Assembly (NCBI RefSeq): GCF_000002985.6
Contig: NC_003284.9
Coordinates: 7,812,001-7,876,000 of the forward strand
Length of the DNA: 64,000 nucleotides
Source: Caenorhabditis elegans
Lineage: Eukaryota; Nematoda; Chromadorea; Rhabditida; Rhabditidae
Reading direction: 5' to 3'
Shown here: positions 28,138 through 39,200 of the stretch, piece after piece
Position numbering within the stretch: the first letter of the stretch is position 1
Layout: each line of letters starts with the position of its first letter
Program-made: the position numbers and the translations under genes
The notes under the pieces: generated by a model
What the model was told of the DNA's origin: nothing
What the model saw: the letters and a program-made list of their open reading frames with translations, nothing else
Databases searched by the model: none

Positions 28138-29526
28138 AAGTTTCTGAGGATCTGAAATATACAAAATGTTCCCTTTAATTCTTTGTTTTTATGATGGTTT
28201 TGGAATTAAACTTTCTGGTATTTTCTTAAGAAAATGACTGACGTGAAACCAAAATCATGAACTGTACAACACGTCAATTTTTCAAAATGATTTCATGTCA
28301 AATCTATAGTACGCCGTACTATTGATTAGATTCTGTGAAGTTTATATGTGATAAGTAAAAAAACTTCACTATTGAAATAATTGAAATTCGTAAAAATTTC
28401 AAACTGAAACTTCCCGCTTGAAACTACTTTCTTATTTCTATTTCTGAACCACTTCCTGAAACATTTCACATCTAGAATCAAGAAAACAAGGATAGGATTA
28501 CTCATAGCGTGTCATTTTTTGCCAAGTGCATTTCCATCAAACCTGACAAACTTCCACGAATGTTTGTTCAGTTGAAAGGAATTCAGTACATCATTTGACA
28601 CGGAGTACACCCATTCATTGCATCTGCGTGAAAGAAATATACATTGTTGACACGTGGACAATGATCGGAGAAAAAAGTACGCGCAGTGCGGAAAAGCATG
28701 ATTTGCGGAAGACAATAGAAGCTTTTGCGCATCAGCCTTCAATTTGGGCAAAAAAACTTTTTTTAGTAGTCAGGAACTTGGTGGCCGAAATGCTCAACAA
28801 AGATCGTTGTCAAATTATTGTTAGAAATTATTGAAAAGGTGAGAAACGGAAAGAAACGACAACAATAGTAGAAATGCACAAAATTTTGATGCTGCTTTTT
28901 CAACGGATGCTGATCAGACAGAAATAATGAAAGCATAGAAACATCAAACTACAATTTGGTTCTGGGAGCAAATAGTAATGTTTAACGAAGTTTCGATAAA
29001 ACCTGTTGTTTAAAGTAATGCTCATTGGAACTTCTTTTTTTTCATTGGAACTAATAGGAACGTGAAAGTTGATAAATAACTAAAAAAATAAACTAATTAT
29101 TGATTACATTGATTACATTCTGATATTCGGTTAAAATAATTTTCAAAGTAACTACTTCAATACCATTGTATATATAGCACATAACGTTTTTAAGCAGAAT
29201 TGGGCTACAAATTATGAAACTTTGGGAAATTTCCTGAAACTTAGTAGGACTACAACAATGATGTGCACACAATGGTTGATATAAACTTCTAGAATATTGT
29301 GATAGCATTGTTTCAGTTTAGAGAACAATTGGTACTTATGGGTTTCGTTCCACCAAAAATGTTTTAATTTTCTAAAATTTCATTTTTCACCTTCCAAATT
29401 AAAAGCATTCATTTCTTCAAATCGTTCCAAAAAGTTCACGTTTTTGTGTTTGATTGAAATTTAAAAAAAATTTTGGGGGGAACGGAACCCATAAGTACCG
29501 AATAATCTATCAGTTTCCTTTGATAC

Positions 29527-29645
29527 GGCCCAGCAATAGCCTTTCGGCACCTTTGGCAATTTTAGCAATTGCCAAAATCGCCCATTGCCGAAAATTTGCA
29601 AAAACGGCAATTGCTGAAATCACCGAATGCCGGAAATGTCTGATT
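29527..29645. repeat. Dispersed GCAATTGCCG-type repeat
   Basis: Several near-palindromic words (GCAATTGCC, TTGCCGAAAA, CGGCAATTGC) are packed together. The same vocabulary reappears near 53100-53150 in this window. Such clusters are a familiar dispersed repeat in C. elegans introns and intergenic DNA (from memory). Confidence 0.5.
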
Positions 29646-30631
29646 GTCGCTCACCCCTGCTTTCATATATCCATTGTGAAACTAGTCAATATTCAAAATT
29701 TTTGAAGTGATCATCCTATAAGACTTTAAAGTAGTCTAAATTTGGAAGGTAGCTTAACTTTTTTTGAAAACTCGAAGGAATAGTAGGCACATATTTGGGC
29801 ACGAGAATCCATCCAGCTCTAAAGGTAAATACGCCCAAATATTAAATTAGCCTTTTTCACAAAATTGTTAGGTTTGTGTTAGAATAAACTGCGAATAAAC
29901 ACATTAACTTGCATTGCTCTCCCTTTTCAAAGTATTAGAAAGTTTTAACTAACTTTTTCTGACAAGTTTTGTTTAGTCGTCTAAGTTAGAACTGAGCAAC
30001 TTTTTTAACTGAACTGAATTTCCAACAAGTATGAGAAAAATAATAGATTTTGTACTTTCGATCTATGTTTTCTTTGGCTCGGGCATGTTTTTTTTAAATA
30101 TTTTTTAAGTGGCACTTATTACACTTCTTACAGTTTTCCGCATAAAGTTGAGATGATGAATAAAGTAAATAGTTGAAAGAATGAGTGAGGATCGCCTTTC
30201 ACTGACAATAGATCGGATTGCAACCCGACAAAGTGTCTGCCGAACTTTTTTCGGCGTCTTACGGCACGCAGACGCTGCTTAATTATGTCAGTGACAATGG
30301 GCAAAAGCCGTGAAAAAGTGTCGGTATGTTTATGAGTGCTTGGCGGTAGCAACATCAACTTTGCCGCATCGTGCGGCATGCTCAAATGCAAATAATACAT
30401 GCGTTTTGCGGTTTTTTTGGGCAAGTTACACACATATACACGTGTCCGTCGCAGGCGCTGTGCGGCAACGGTCCGGTCTGTGTTCGGCAGTAGAAGGTGG
30501 AGCTGGGTGGGTGGGAATAGAAGTGTGGGAGTTGTCATATAAATATTGGACAACGACTAAAAGTTTTACGTGTTGGTTCTTTGGTTATTTCAACAGTTCA
30601 ACAGTATTCTGAACTTGGATACGAATCGAAA

Positions 30632-33438
30632 ATGAAACAGTATTGTTGTATAGCCCTTATCAGTTTGATAGTTTTTACGAACGGCGCCAGCGTTCATCGA
30701 GCGAAACGACAATTTGGTGTTGGTAAGTTTTCAGTTTAAAAATTTTGTTGATCAGATATTTTTCTTCTATATATATTTCCATAAAATTTTTGTGTTTTGT
30801 ATTAAAAACTTCACAGTTAGGTGTTTTTATTTCTTTCAGACTAGTTCGAAAGGCGAAATAAGACCAACTTACATTTCGCATTTTAACTTGAATTTTTGAT
30901 TCAATCCGCTTAACATTCTAAGAGTATTTTTCAGGTCTTGGCGAAGCACTGAAAATTTGAAACAATCAAAAATAATCAATAGTGGTTAAAACTCTCATTT
31001 ACAAGACAACTACAATTCCAAGATATTTCAGATATTTGAAAAGTAGCAGCTAACTTTTTTCCATCTGGAGGTTAATAAAACTGTTCCACAGTAAAAATGA
31101 TAATTACTTAATTTTTGCAATTTTTCGAAAAAACTATTGTACTGCCGTATGTTCAAATCCCTATAGTGCTTAATTATTAATATGTTAAACATAAGCAGAA
31201 AGGCTTCCAAGAAAGTGGCAAAAACTGAGTAATTAACGCTTTATGTTTGAAAAGTTTCCTATGATATTTAGTCATTTCGGCACCATATGAGTAGTTTTTA
31301 ATAATTTTCGCTTCATTTTATCTCCATTTTATCCATTTTATTAAAGTTTTTCCATTTTCTTTACAAGTTTTCAACGCGTTGTTTCACGTTGCATATTCTT
31401 TTACAAAAACGAGATATTTGTTCAGTTCCCGGAAATTGAATAGCTTGAACAAAAGAACATAAATTAGCGATTTTCACTTCTCTGTTTACAACAATAAGAC
31501 CTTGGTTTTTTGATTTTCTTGTGCTTTCCGAATTTGCAAATATGGACTCTAAGTGCTGCATACTTTGATTGGAAAATGTGACCTATTCAATCACTTTATT
31601 TTCAGTCCCTCTCTACTCTTCCTGCAACGAATATCTCACGTGCGCTGCTCCAGCTGTTTGTGCTGCTGGAACTTGTCAATGTGCGCAAGCTTATCACCCA
31701 TCCGGAACTCAATGTCTTCCTTCTGCTGCCTCTGCGGCCGCTGTGAACGGTGTTTACCAAGTTCCAGCTGGAGGTGAGACATTATTCTAAACAATAAGAT
31801 CGACCTAAGAACACAAGCATTTAGTGGCGCCAGCAACATTCCGAACTGTTTACACGGATGCTCTCACAGCTGTCCGTCCTGTTTACCAGCCGGTAGTTTA
31901 TTACCCACAAGTTGTGAGAACTCCGATTGCATGCGCTCTGCCGCCATGTCATGAGGGTGAGTATTTATTTATTTTGATAAAAACATATGTATACTTCAAA
32001 AATATCATATTGTCCGGCAAATAACCCTCCATACTTGGTACTTTTCAAAATAATTTTAAATTGTTGTAAATGCAGTTCAACACAAAACGTTAAGAAAGTC
32101 TATGCATACAAATTGCCATTATGATATCTTAAAAATAGTTTCGTTAAAAAATTGAGCAATTTTCAGATCATTGTTAAAAATTGTTTATTTCCAGTTCCAG
32201 TTCCAGTTCCAGTTCCAACCGCACCTGCTACAGTTGCTCCAACCGCTCCCACTGATCTCCCAACGCCGGCTCCAGAAGCCACCACCACTCCAAGAAGGTA
32301 TTTTTGGCTTGATTCAGGTTATGTCTTGAATGATGACTTGCAAAAATGATCATGTACCCGCATTGTAATATGGTAACGCATGTTAAATAATACCGTAACT
32401 AGGCAATCCATTAACCGTGATTCCAAAAACCAGTAATTCCCATCGCAGACTCTTCGACAGCCCTTCAATCGCATATCCAGGAGATTACTGCGAAACAACA
32501 AATATTATTTGCGTTGGAGGAAGTTTCTGCGTGAACGTAAGACTTGAAGAAAAACTAGGCTTCTAAAAATACTCAGCACAACTTTCAGAACGTTTGCGTT
32601 TGCCGCGAAGGCGAAATCATTGAGAACAGGCAATGTGTGCCTGTTGCCACAACAACCACCACCACCACAACTACTACTGCTGCTCCAACAACTGTTATCA
32701 CTACAGAACCAACAACTACTACAACAACTACTGAACCAACAACGACCACAACTACAACGACAACGACTACTACTCCAGCACCGACCACTGCATCCACGAC
32801 CACAACTACAACAACTACCACCGAGGTACTTCGTTTATGCAATGGAGATACGTACGGCAGCGGGTCGACATGCTTCCGCTGCCACATATTTGGCGTATTT
32901 CGTTGCAAGTGTGGGTCACAGTTAGATCCATCACCTACTTTTGGGTCGACCCACAGGCCGACCAGTTCCCACCTCTACTAAATCAAGCAAATGTTTTTTC
33001 AACAACAAAACCACTTATTTGAAATCTTTGCTAATATTATTACAGGCACAAACAACAACAACCACTGAGTTAGCAACCACCACCACCACTACCACTGAAG
33101 CCCCCACAACAACATTTTCAACCACCACTACTCCAGCTCCAACAACTACATTCATTATCCCAACTACCGTGGCCCCAAGCAGGGAAGAACCCGGATGTAC
33201 TCCTTACAACTGCGCTTGCAACCCAATGGGATGTGGACAAGGGCAAATTGTCAGAATAAATTTTGTGGTAAGAAACTAATAAAAAGACAAAACAATGTAT
33301 GGGAAATTTTAGATCCCCGGTCAACAATGTAACTCTAACAATCAATGCCTTGCTGGATCTTACTGTAACTCTGGAACGTGCCGATGTGCGAACAGTTTTG
33401 AACAACGTGGAACAATGTGTGTCAGAAGGAGAAAGTAG
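30632..33438 (+). CDS. Secreted Thr-rich mucin-like protein with EB-like Cys modules
   Basis: Eight exons (30632-30722, 31606-31773, 31825-31956, 32195-32297, 32449-32536, 32589-32825, 33046-33267, 33313-33438) keep phase and give 388 residues. A signal peptide (about 1-19) is followed by a basic RAKR motif, a likely furin-type cleavage site. A Cys-rich module comes next (CNEYLTC...CQC), then a VPVPVPVP and Ala/Pro/Thr-rich linker. A second Cys module (residues about 165-215) leads into two long Thr tracts broken by PAPTT and EPTT, typical of O-glycosylated mucin stalks. C-terminal modules (CNPMGC; CNSNNQCLAGSYC...CRC) resemble the nematode EB family in spacing. It is probably a cuticle, glycocalyx or lumen protein; that role is inferred. 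Exon 4 begins in a tandem TTCCAG array and intron 6 stays open, both noted in the findings. I do not recognise a gene name. Confidence 0.85.
30935..30960 (+). other. Candidate alternative terminal exon of the mucin-like gene
   Basis: A TATTTTTCAG acceptor ends at 30934, and the following 26 bases complete exon 1's phase and reach a TGA. Exon 1 spliced here would encode a 38-residue precursor: signal peptide, RAKR, then QFGVGLGEALKI. The alternative is chance, since phase compatibility with a nearby stop is not rare. Confidence 0.35.
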
Positions 33439-33532
33439 ATAAGAACAATTAAAGTGTTCTGCCTACTCTTCCGATTATGATATTTGTGCGATTTATATGT
33501 AAATAATTGTAAACGGAATCCGAATTCACTCG

Positions 33533-33538
33533 AATAAA
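33533..33538 (+). terminator. Probable polyadenylation signal of the mucin-like gene
   Basis: AATAAA, immediately followed by further AATAAAT sequence, occurs about 95 bases after the TAG stop. Confidence 0.6.
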
Positions 33539-33544
33539 TAAATC

Positions 33545-34092
33545 TAGTTCTAATTTATTCACGCCATCTAGGCAAGCTAATCTTTGCGGTTTGTTCTTGT
33601 CATATTTTGCGATTAGACCACGTGACTACTTGAAAATGAAAGATAACAAAAAAAATAAAGAGATGTGTGATTGATGACAGGAAATCTTCGAAAATCTTTA
33701 TAAAGAGACGAAACATGAGAGGACAACTGAAGATCAAGATCATTGAGAGCACCAGCTTCAAAATCATATGAAGTGATTATATTTAACAATTTAAAGGAGG
33801 AGCAACGGATTGAAATAATTGTTTGGAAAGACTTAGCCCCGACAACTGAATTTCCTAACGAAACTTCATAAAAGTCTCAAAAATTAATATGTTTACACGG
33901 TACATCGAAATTTTGGTAAAAAGGAGGAAAATGCATGTGAATTTTATACTTTTCGTCATGTATTTGACATAAATAGTGAAATAAAACTTGAGTTAATCCA
34001 AGCTACAACACTTAAAAGTTAAGAAAAATACAAGTGTTAGCTTAATTCAAAATCTTTTTTATAAAAATTAATTACATTTTCAATTTTGTACG
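33545..34092. other. Convergent intergenic gap
   Basis: This AT-rich stretch lies between two converging gene ends. No exon, RNA gene or repeat stands out. Confidence 0.6.
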
Positions 34093-34098
34093 TTTATT
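34093..34098 (-). terminator. Probable polyadenylation signal of the 240-residue secreted protein gene
   Basis: AATAAA on the - strand lies about 92 bases past the stop codon. Confidence 0.5.
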
Positions 34099-34189
34099 GG
34101 AATGCCTTTTGGAAATCGAATTTTTGGGAGCTAAAGCTAAATAATTTGAATCCGTCACTACTCGTTTAATTCTTTTAAACAGTACTTTT

Positions 34190-35460
34190 CTAAACATCAT
34201 AATGTATTTCTTGAAAATCGACTTGATTCATTTCTGTGATAATTGGCACCAAAAGACACGAAACTTCATTCGTTGGATAAACTCTTCCTTCAAGTCCAGG
34301 AATGTCTGATATGTAGGTCCATCGATTAAAAATATCACAGTCTAGCTTGAAATCTGCTCTTGTTGCAGTCAAATCTGTTGTTGCCCAATCAGCTTTATCG
34401 ATTTTTGCCTGAACATGTTGTTGTTTCACGTTAACGTCTATTTGTTTGTATCTTACAAATCCAGAAATGAGTGGATACTTGGAATCAGCTGGAACTTTAC
34501 ATGATAAGTGGGCAACGTCACACCCGAATAATGACTTTTTGACGCACCTATCAAGAAATTTTAAATAAACGCAACATTTACAGAAAAGAAAATAAAAACT
34601 AACTTGAGATCTGGTGGAATTATCGTCCTTCCCAACTTTTTCCCCGTTTCCGGAGATGTGAATTTAATTTGATTTATTTGACATCCGGCAAATACTGCAG
34701 CGGTTTCTTTGAATGGTTGATAAGGTGATTCGGCTACTTCGGAGGTTTTAGAGATCAAAAAACTGTTAGCTTTTACCAGTTCGTTTCTAAAATCTTGGAT
34801 GGCTGGTAGTACATTGTTTATTGACTGTGGAGGGTCTGGCAGGGCTTCAAGTTGATCAATAATTCGTTCAACAAAACCTGAAAATATGAAACATGTGAAC
34901 AAATAATTCGACATTTTATCAATATTTTTTTGTTTGTTTGAAAACTAAAAATGACAGTAATAACCGAGCATAACAAAGTTAAAAAAATTGTTGCATTTTT
35001 AAATAATTTTAACAGTTTTTGAAATTTTCCAAAAAAAAGTGATACAACTGGTAATTGAATTGCCGAAAATAATTTATTTCGTTGTCACAACTAAACTTAA
35101 AAACTTATAGGGTTTTTTCTCATTTTTGTCCACAGATAAACGCATTGCTAGCAAAAGTAGAGTAATCCTTTGCGCGGAAATTCAAATATAATTTGACCAC
35201 TTTTTTTATTTTTGCAAAATATAAAAAAAATATTTTATCTAAAAGTTAGGAAACTTGTATTAACTTTTTAATAAACAAAGTCATCAAACGAGGATACTTT
35301 TTCAAAATCTGAGTTCAAATAACGAATTTTCTTTTATCACTATGTATACGTTTCCTAGTTTTTACCTACCAACGTCCTCTGGTGGTATAGTAGGTATACA
35401 TCCGGTACATGTGATAGTTAATAATCCAAAGATAAAAAACGAATACGTGTAGATATGCAT
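34190..35460 (-). CDS. Predicted secreted protein of unknown function, 240 residues
   Basis: Exons 35370-35460, 34604-34877 and 34190-34547 (- strand) join in phase to 240 residues. The first exon encodes a signal peptide beginning MHIYTYSFFIFGLL and ending around ITCTGC; it is too short and in a different frame from any long open frame, and was found by requiring a donor of matching phase upstream of the TATTTTCAG acceptor. The mature part has a helical-looking N-terminal half (FVERIIDQLEALPDPPQSI) and a second half with paired cysteines (CVKKSLFGCDV...LSCKV...LDCDIF...VSCLL). That suggests an extracellular disulphide-bonded domain. I recognise no family. It lies 764 bases downstream of cca-1 on the same strand, wider than usual operon spacing. 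Start choice: an ATG inside exon 2's open frame would lack a good leader site and discard the signal peptide. Confidence 0.75.
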
Positions 35461-35962
35461 AGACGGTCAAAATTTGAAATCCGCCATGAGGCAAGACCAC
35501 TACGATTTGGCGGCAACGCTTGAGTGATCTAAATTTGATTGACGACAAACGCCCTCATAATTAAAAATATAAGCGTTGTGATTAATTATAATCCTGAAGA
35601 TGATGAGAAATCGTTTCTTGCTTTTTCACAATGAAATAGTTTTGAGTTTTGAATAGGTTTTTCAATAACAAAACAATATCCTATAAAAACAATTATTCAT
35701 TTTTTCAATAATGAATGAAAGAAAGAAGACAAAAAGACAAAAAGACAAAAAAGCAATAAACCAAGAAAATAGTTGATATTAGAATTTCGAACAATATTAA
35801 ACATCAGAAAAGATCAGTTTGAAGTGAACACTTTGGAAGATGCAGTTCTTTTTCAAGTAGATTTAATTTCTAACAGGAAGGCAAATGAAATGCAGAAGCG
35901 AAAAGTAGAGGAAACATGGACCGGAAATATAAGTTGACAATTGAAAAAAGCATAGGTTTCGT
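35461..35962. other. Short upstream gap of the secreted-protein gene
   Basis: AT-rich DNA with a small tandem AAAAAGAC array near 35728-35755. No gene is visible; it holds the end of the cca-1 transcript and presumably the promoter of the downstream gene. Confidence 0.5.
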
Positions 35963-35968
35963 TTTATT
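35963..35968 (-). terminator. Probable polyadenylation signal of cca-1
   Basis: AATAAA on the - strand is about 256 bases beyond the cca-1 stop codon. Confidence 0.45.
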
Positions 35969-36223
35969 TGTTTCAAATTCTTTCATACAAGTTTCATACA
36001 TGCGATAAAAAAGGTTCAGAGGGAAATTGAAAAAAGAGGGATTTTTTGAGTTATGACAAATGTTACCAGTAATAAACGAACAATCTGATATTGATCAACC
36101 AAAGGTTTTGGCAAAGCAAAGAATTCTAAATATGAGATGGTTCCATAAAAAGTGGGGTGGATATACAACTATGAAAAATTGCAAAAAAAGTTGATGATAT
36201 TTTCTTCTTGATAAGTGAATAGG

Positions 36224-39200
36224 CTATAAAGCAGACTTGTGTGATCCACGGCTTTTATTGCTCAACGCACTGTTTGTTCTAAAATAGTGATTGTGGTGAG
36301 AAAAAAGAAACGCGTGTAAAAAGCAGTGCCTACCTTGCTCGTGGTCTATGTGATCTACTCCGTGGTCTGAACTCGGGATCGTCTAGATCTTCGATCTCTC
36401 CGGGATTCAAAGGCTGAAGTTCTCCGCCGAGACACTCGCTTGCCCTCCGATATCTTTCTTCCAAATGTCTCTCGACTTCGATTAATTCTTGTTCCAGAAC
36501 CTAAATTCAATTGATGCAAGAATGACATGGGGGTGCAGATACCGTTTATAAAAAAAATCGTTTTTTTCTAGTGAGCTTTAGTGAACATACAAATCGTTTG
36601 ATGTTTTTTTCAACTCTGATTCATAAATTAATCAAGATATTCTACATTACTCCCCAAAATCATAGTGTTTTCTTTAAAAAATACTCTTCAACAAATGGCA
36701 TAATATTTGTTTTTCTAGCCTTGTCCCTTTTAAAATTGTTATTTACAGTGCTCGGCATTGCTATGCTCAACTCAATTTTGTCAATATTAACCAGATTGAA
36801 AAACCAAAAAGATTCTATTATAAAATGTATTTTTATAGTTGGTTTTAGTATGCCAAAAAATATTTGTTCATGTGTTTTCATAATGTTTTATAATCAAAAT
36901 TGAATATTTCTATCATATGCGCACAAAAAATACAAAAAAATTGCAACAAATATTTTAGAAAGAATATGATAAAATTTTAATTGTTCTGTTATGCAACTTA
37001 ATTGCAAGTTTTGAAAACTACTAAGTTTTGGCAAAAAATGATTAAAAAAAATAATAAATTGAAATCTAAGATTTCTATTAAGATCATGACATAAATTTCA
37101 GAAGTAACTATAAATATGTTTCAGTTTAATGATCAGATGATATTAGTCTGAAACTTGCCGAGATGTTGCAAACAGTAAACTCAGAAATCTTATGTTATGT
37201 GACAACTTGCTTGTAGCAACTCACTAGATTTTTTGAAACTTTTTATTTCAGTTTACTAATGTTCTTTATTTTAACTGATCACTTAAAAACCTAACCTGCA
37301 TGGATAACCGTTTAATACCACCATGCCCGTCTGGTATTTGAGTGGTGGGACCTTCTTCTGTCTCTTCTTCTTCATCAAGTTCACCCTCTTTAACATGTTC
37401 AATTGCGAGTGGTTCGTGTTCTTCCACAATTTCGTCATCGTCGGACTTTGTGATCTCGTTCTCGATGTTTTCACCTTTAATGAGTACGTGGAAATTTTCG
37501 AAATTTTTTGAATGATAATGTCTTTGAAATTTCAATATCTGTTATCTCTTTGATTAACGGCGAATTTTAAAAATGAAAGAATGAAAAACCTGTTGGTTCT
37601 GCCGGTCCTTCCGCATCTCGCTTGTTACTTTCTTCCAGATGTTTCATAAGTACAGCGACTACTACATTGACAAGTACAAATTGTGAGATCAAGACGAAAA
37701 TTACGAAGAAGCATGGTGCCAGGATTGGATCAACGCAGCAGTTTGTTTCACAGTGATCGGAGGAATCACAGTCATCACGGAGGGCATCCTGAATAATTTG
37801 TAAGGTTGTGATGAGAGATTGTTTCTTTTCAATTCTCAAGACGTTGGAACCTATCAATATTTTTTTTAAACTGCCCCTTTCGGTACGATAATTCATTTTT
37901 TCAAATCAAAAACAAATGGGAAAGTGTAAAATATTTGTTTAATTTGAAATTAATGTTATTTTTGTGGAAAACTTTGAAGTGAATCAGAAAAACTGGTCAC
38001 AAGTTGTCATTTGCCAAAAAAAACCGTAGTTGTTTCGACAGATGGCAAAATGCAGGTAGTTCTTGAGATTCTTTTCGAATTTTAGAACAAAAATTGAAAT
38101 TAATTTCAAGTTAATCAATTTTGTTTTTATTTTTCCTCATCAATTTTAGATTCAAAATTTGAATAATTGTTACGAAATAGGAAGTTTGAAGACACAACGC
38201 AATAAATTTTACTACAACCCCCAGTTTGACACTAGATACAATTATTATTTTCCGACAGTTATTTTATCTATCAAAAATGTAAAACTTTTAGTTTTAAAAA
38301 TTGATTACAATAACATTTTGCTACAAAATTCTCGCATGCAAATTGTAACCTTTGGAAATCTACACTTATTGTTTCTGCAATTCTAATCTCCTGCTATTGG
38401 TAATCTTTGTGTGACCCAAAAAAAATAGATAAATCCCCAAGTACCTTCATAATTCCATTCCAATTATCACCCGTCGCTATTCGAAAGAGTGTTAAAAAAG
38501 CCATTCCAAAATTTTTAAAATGCGCATGTTCTCCTAATCCATCACACGGATGATCTTCAGAGCACTCCAGTTTTCCAAACAGTTCAACACCAAGTGCAGC
38601 AAATATGAAGAAAAGAAGGAAGAACAGAGACCCGAGATTTCCAACCTATAAACCAATACTTTCTATTTGTCACGAAAAATGATCACACCTGGGGCAACGC
38701 TTCTCCCACTGTGTCCAACAATGATCGAATTCCTTTGGCCATTTTCAGCAGTTTCAGAACTCTGGCTATCCGGAGCACTCGCATGACACGAATGATTGTT
38801 GGATTAATTGGAAGTTCGAGAGCTTCAAACTCTTCGAAAATTATGCCCGCAATAGACAAAATAACAATGAACATATCCAAGCGATTCCATTTTTCAATAA
38901 AGAAACGTTTAAAACCCAAAGCAATCAGCTTCATAGCAGCTTCTAGTGTGAAGACTGCTGTGAAAAAGTAATTGAGAGCTTTGAGAACGTATTTCAGTCC
39001 CATTGGCATCATATAGAACTCCATAGCCATAGATATGACATTGATACCTTAAAATGTTATTAAACTTCTGATAGGAAAAAAAACAATTACCAATTACTGC
39101 GGCGATCGCTAGGTCGAAGTATTTGGAGGTGACAATTCCGTGCAAGAAAAGCCTTGTATGACCATAATCATGGTAATAAGGATAATTCCTTTCCACTGAA

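Larger units (their letters stand above)
27370..30631. other. Intergenic DNA upstream of the mucin-like gene
   Basis: No supported gene is seen. The region holds a perfect 33-bp hairpin near 28.1 kb and a GCAATTGCCG-rich dispersed repeat near 29.6 kb. Open frames on both strands around 28.5-28.8 kb and 30.1-30.6 kb overlap each other and lack splice support. The GC-richer stretch about 30180-30500 may be promoter DNA of the downstream gene. Confidence 0.5.

Noticed and set aside
31141..31170. GTTCAAATCC string resembling a tRNA B box
   Set aside because: No A box at the right distance upstream and no acceptor-stem pairing; a chance match.
32585..32908. Valine-rich open frame on the - strand opposite the Thr tract
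   Set aside because: It is the complement of ACA/ACC/ACT threonine repeats; poly-Val is the expected artefact.
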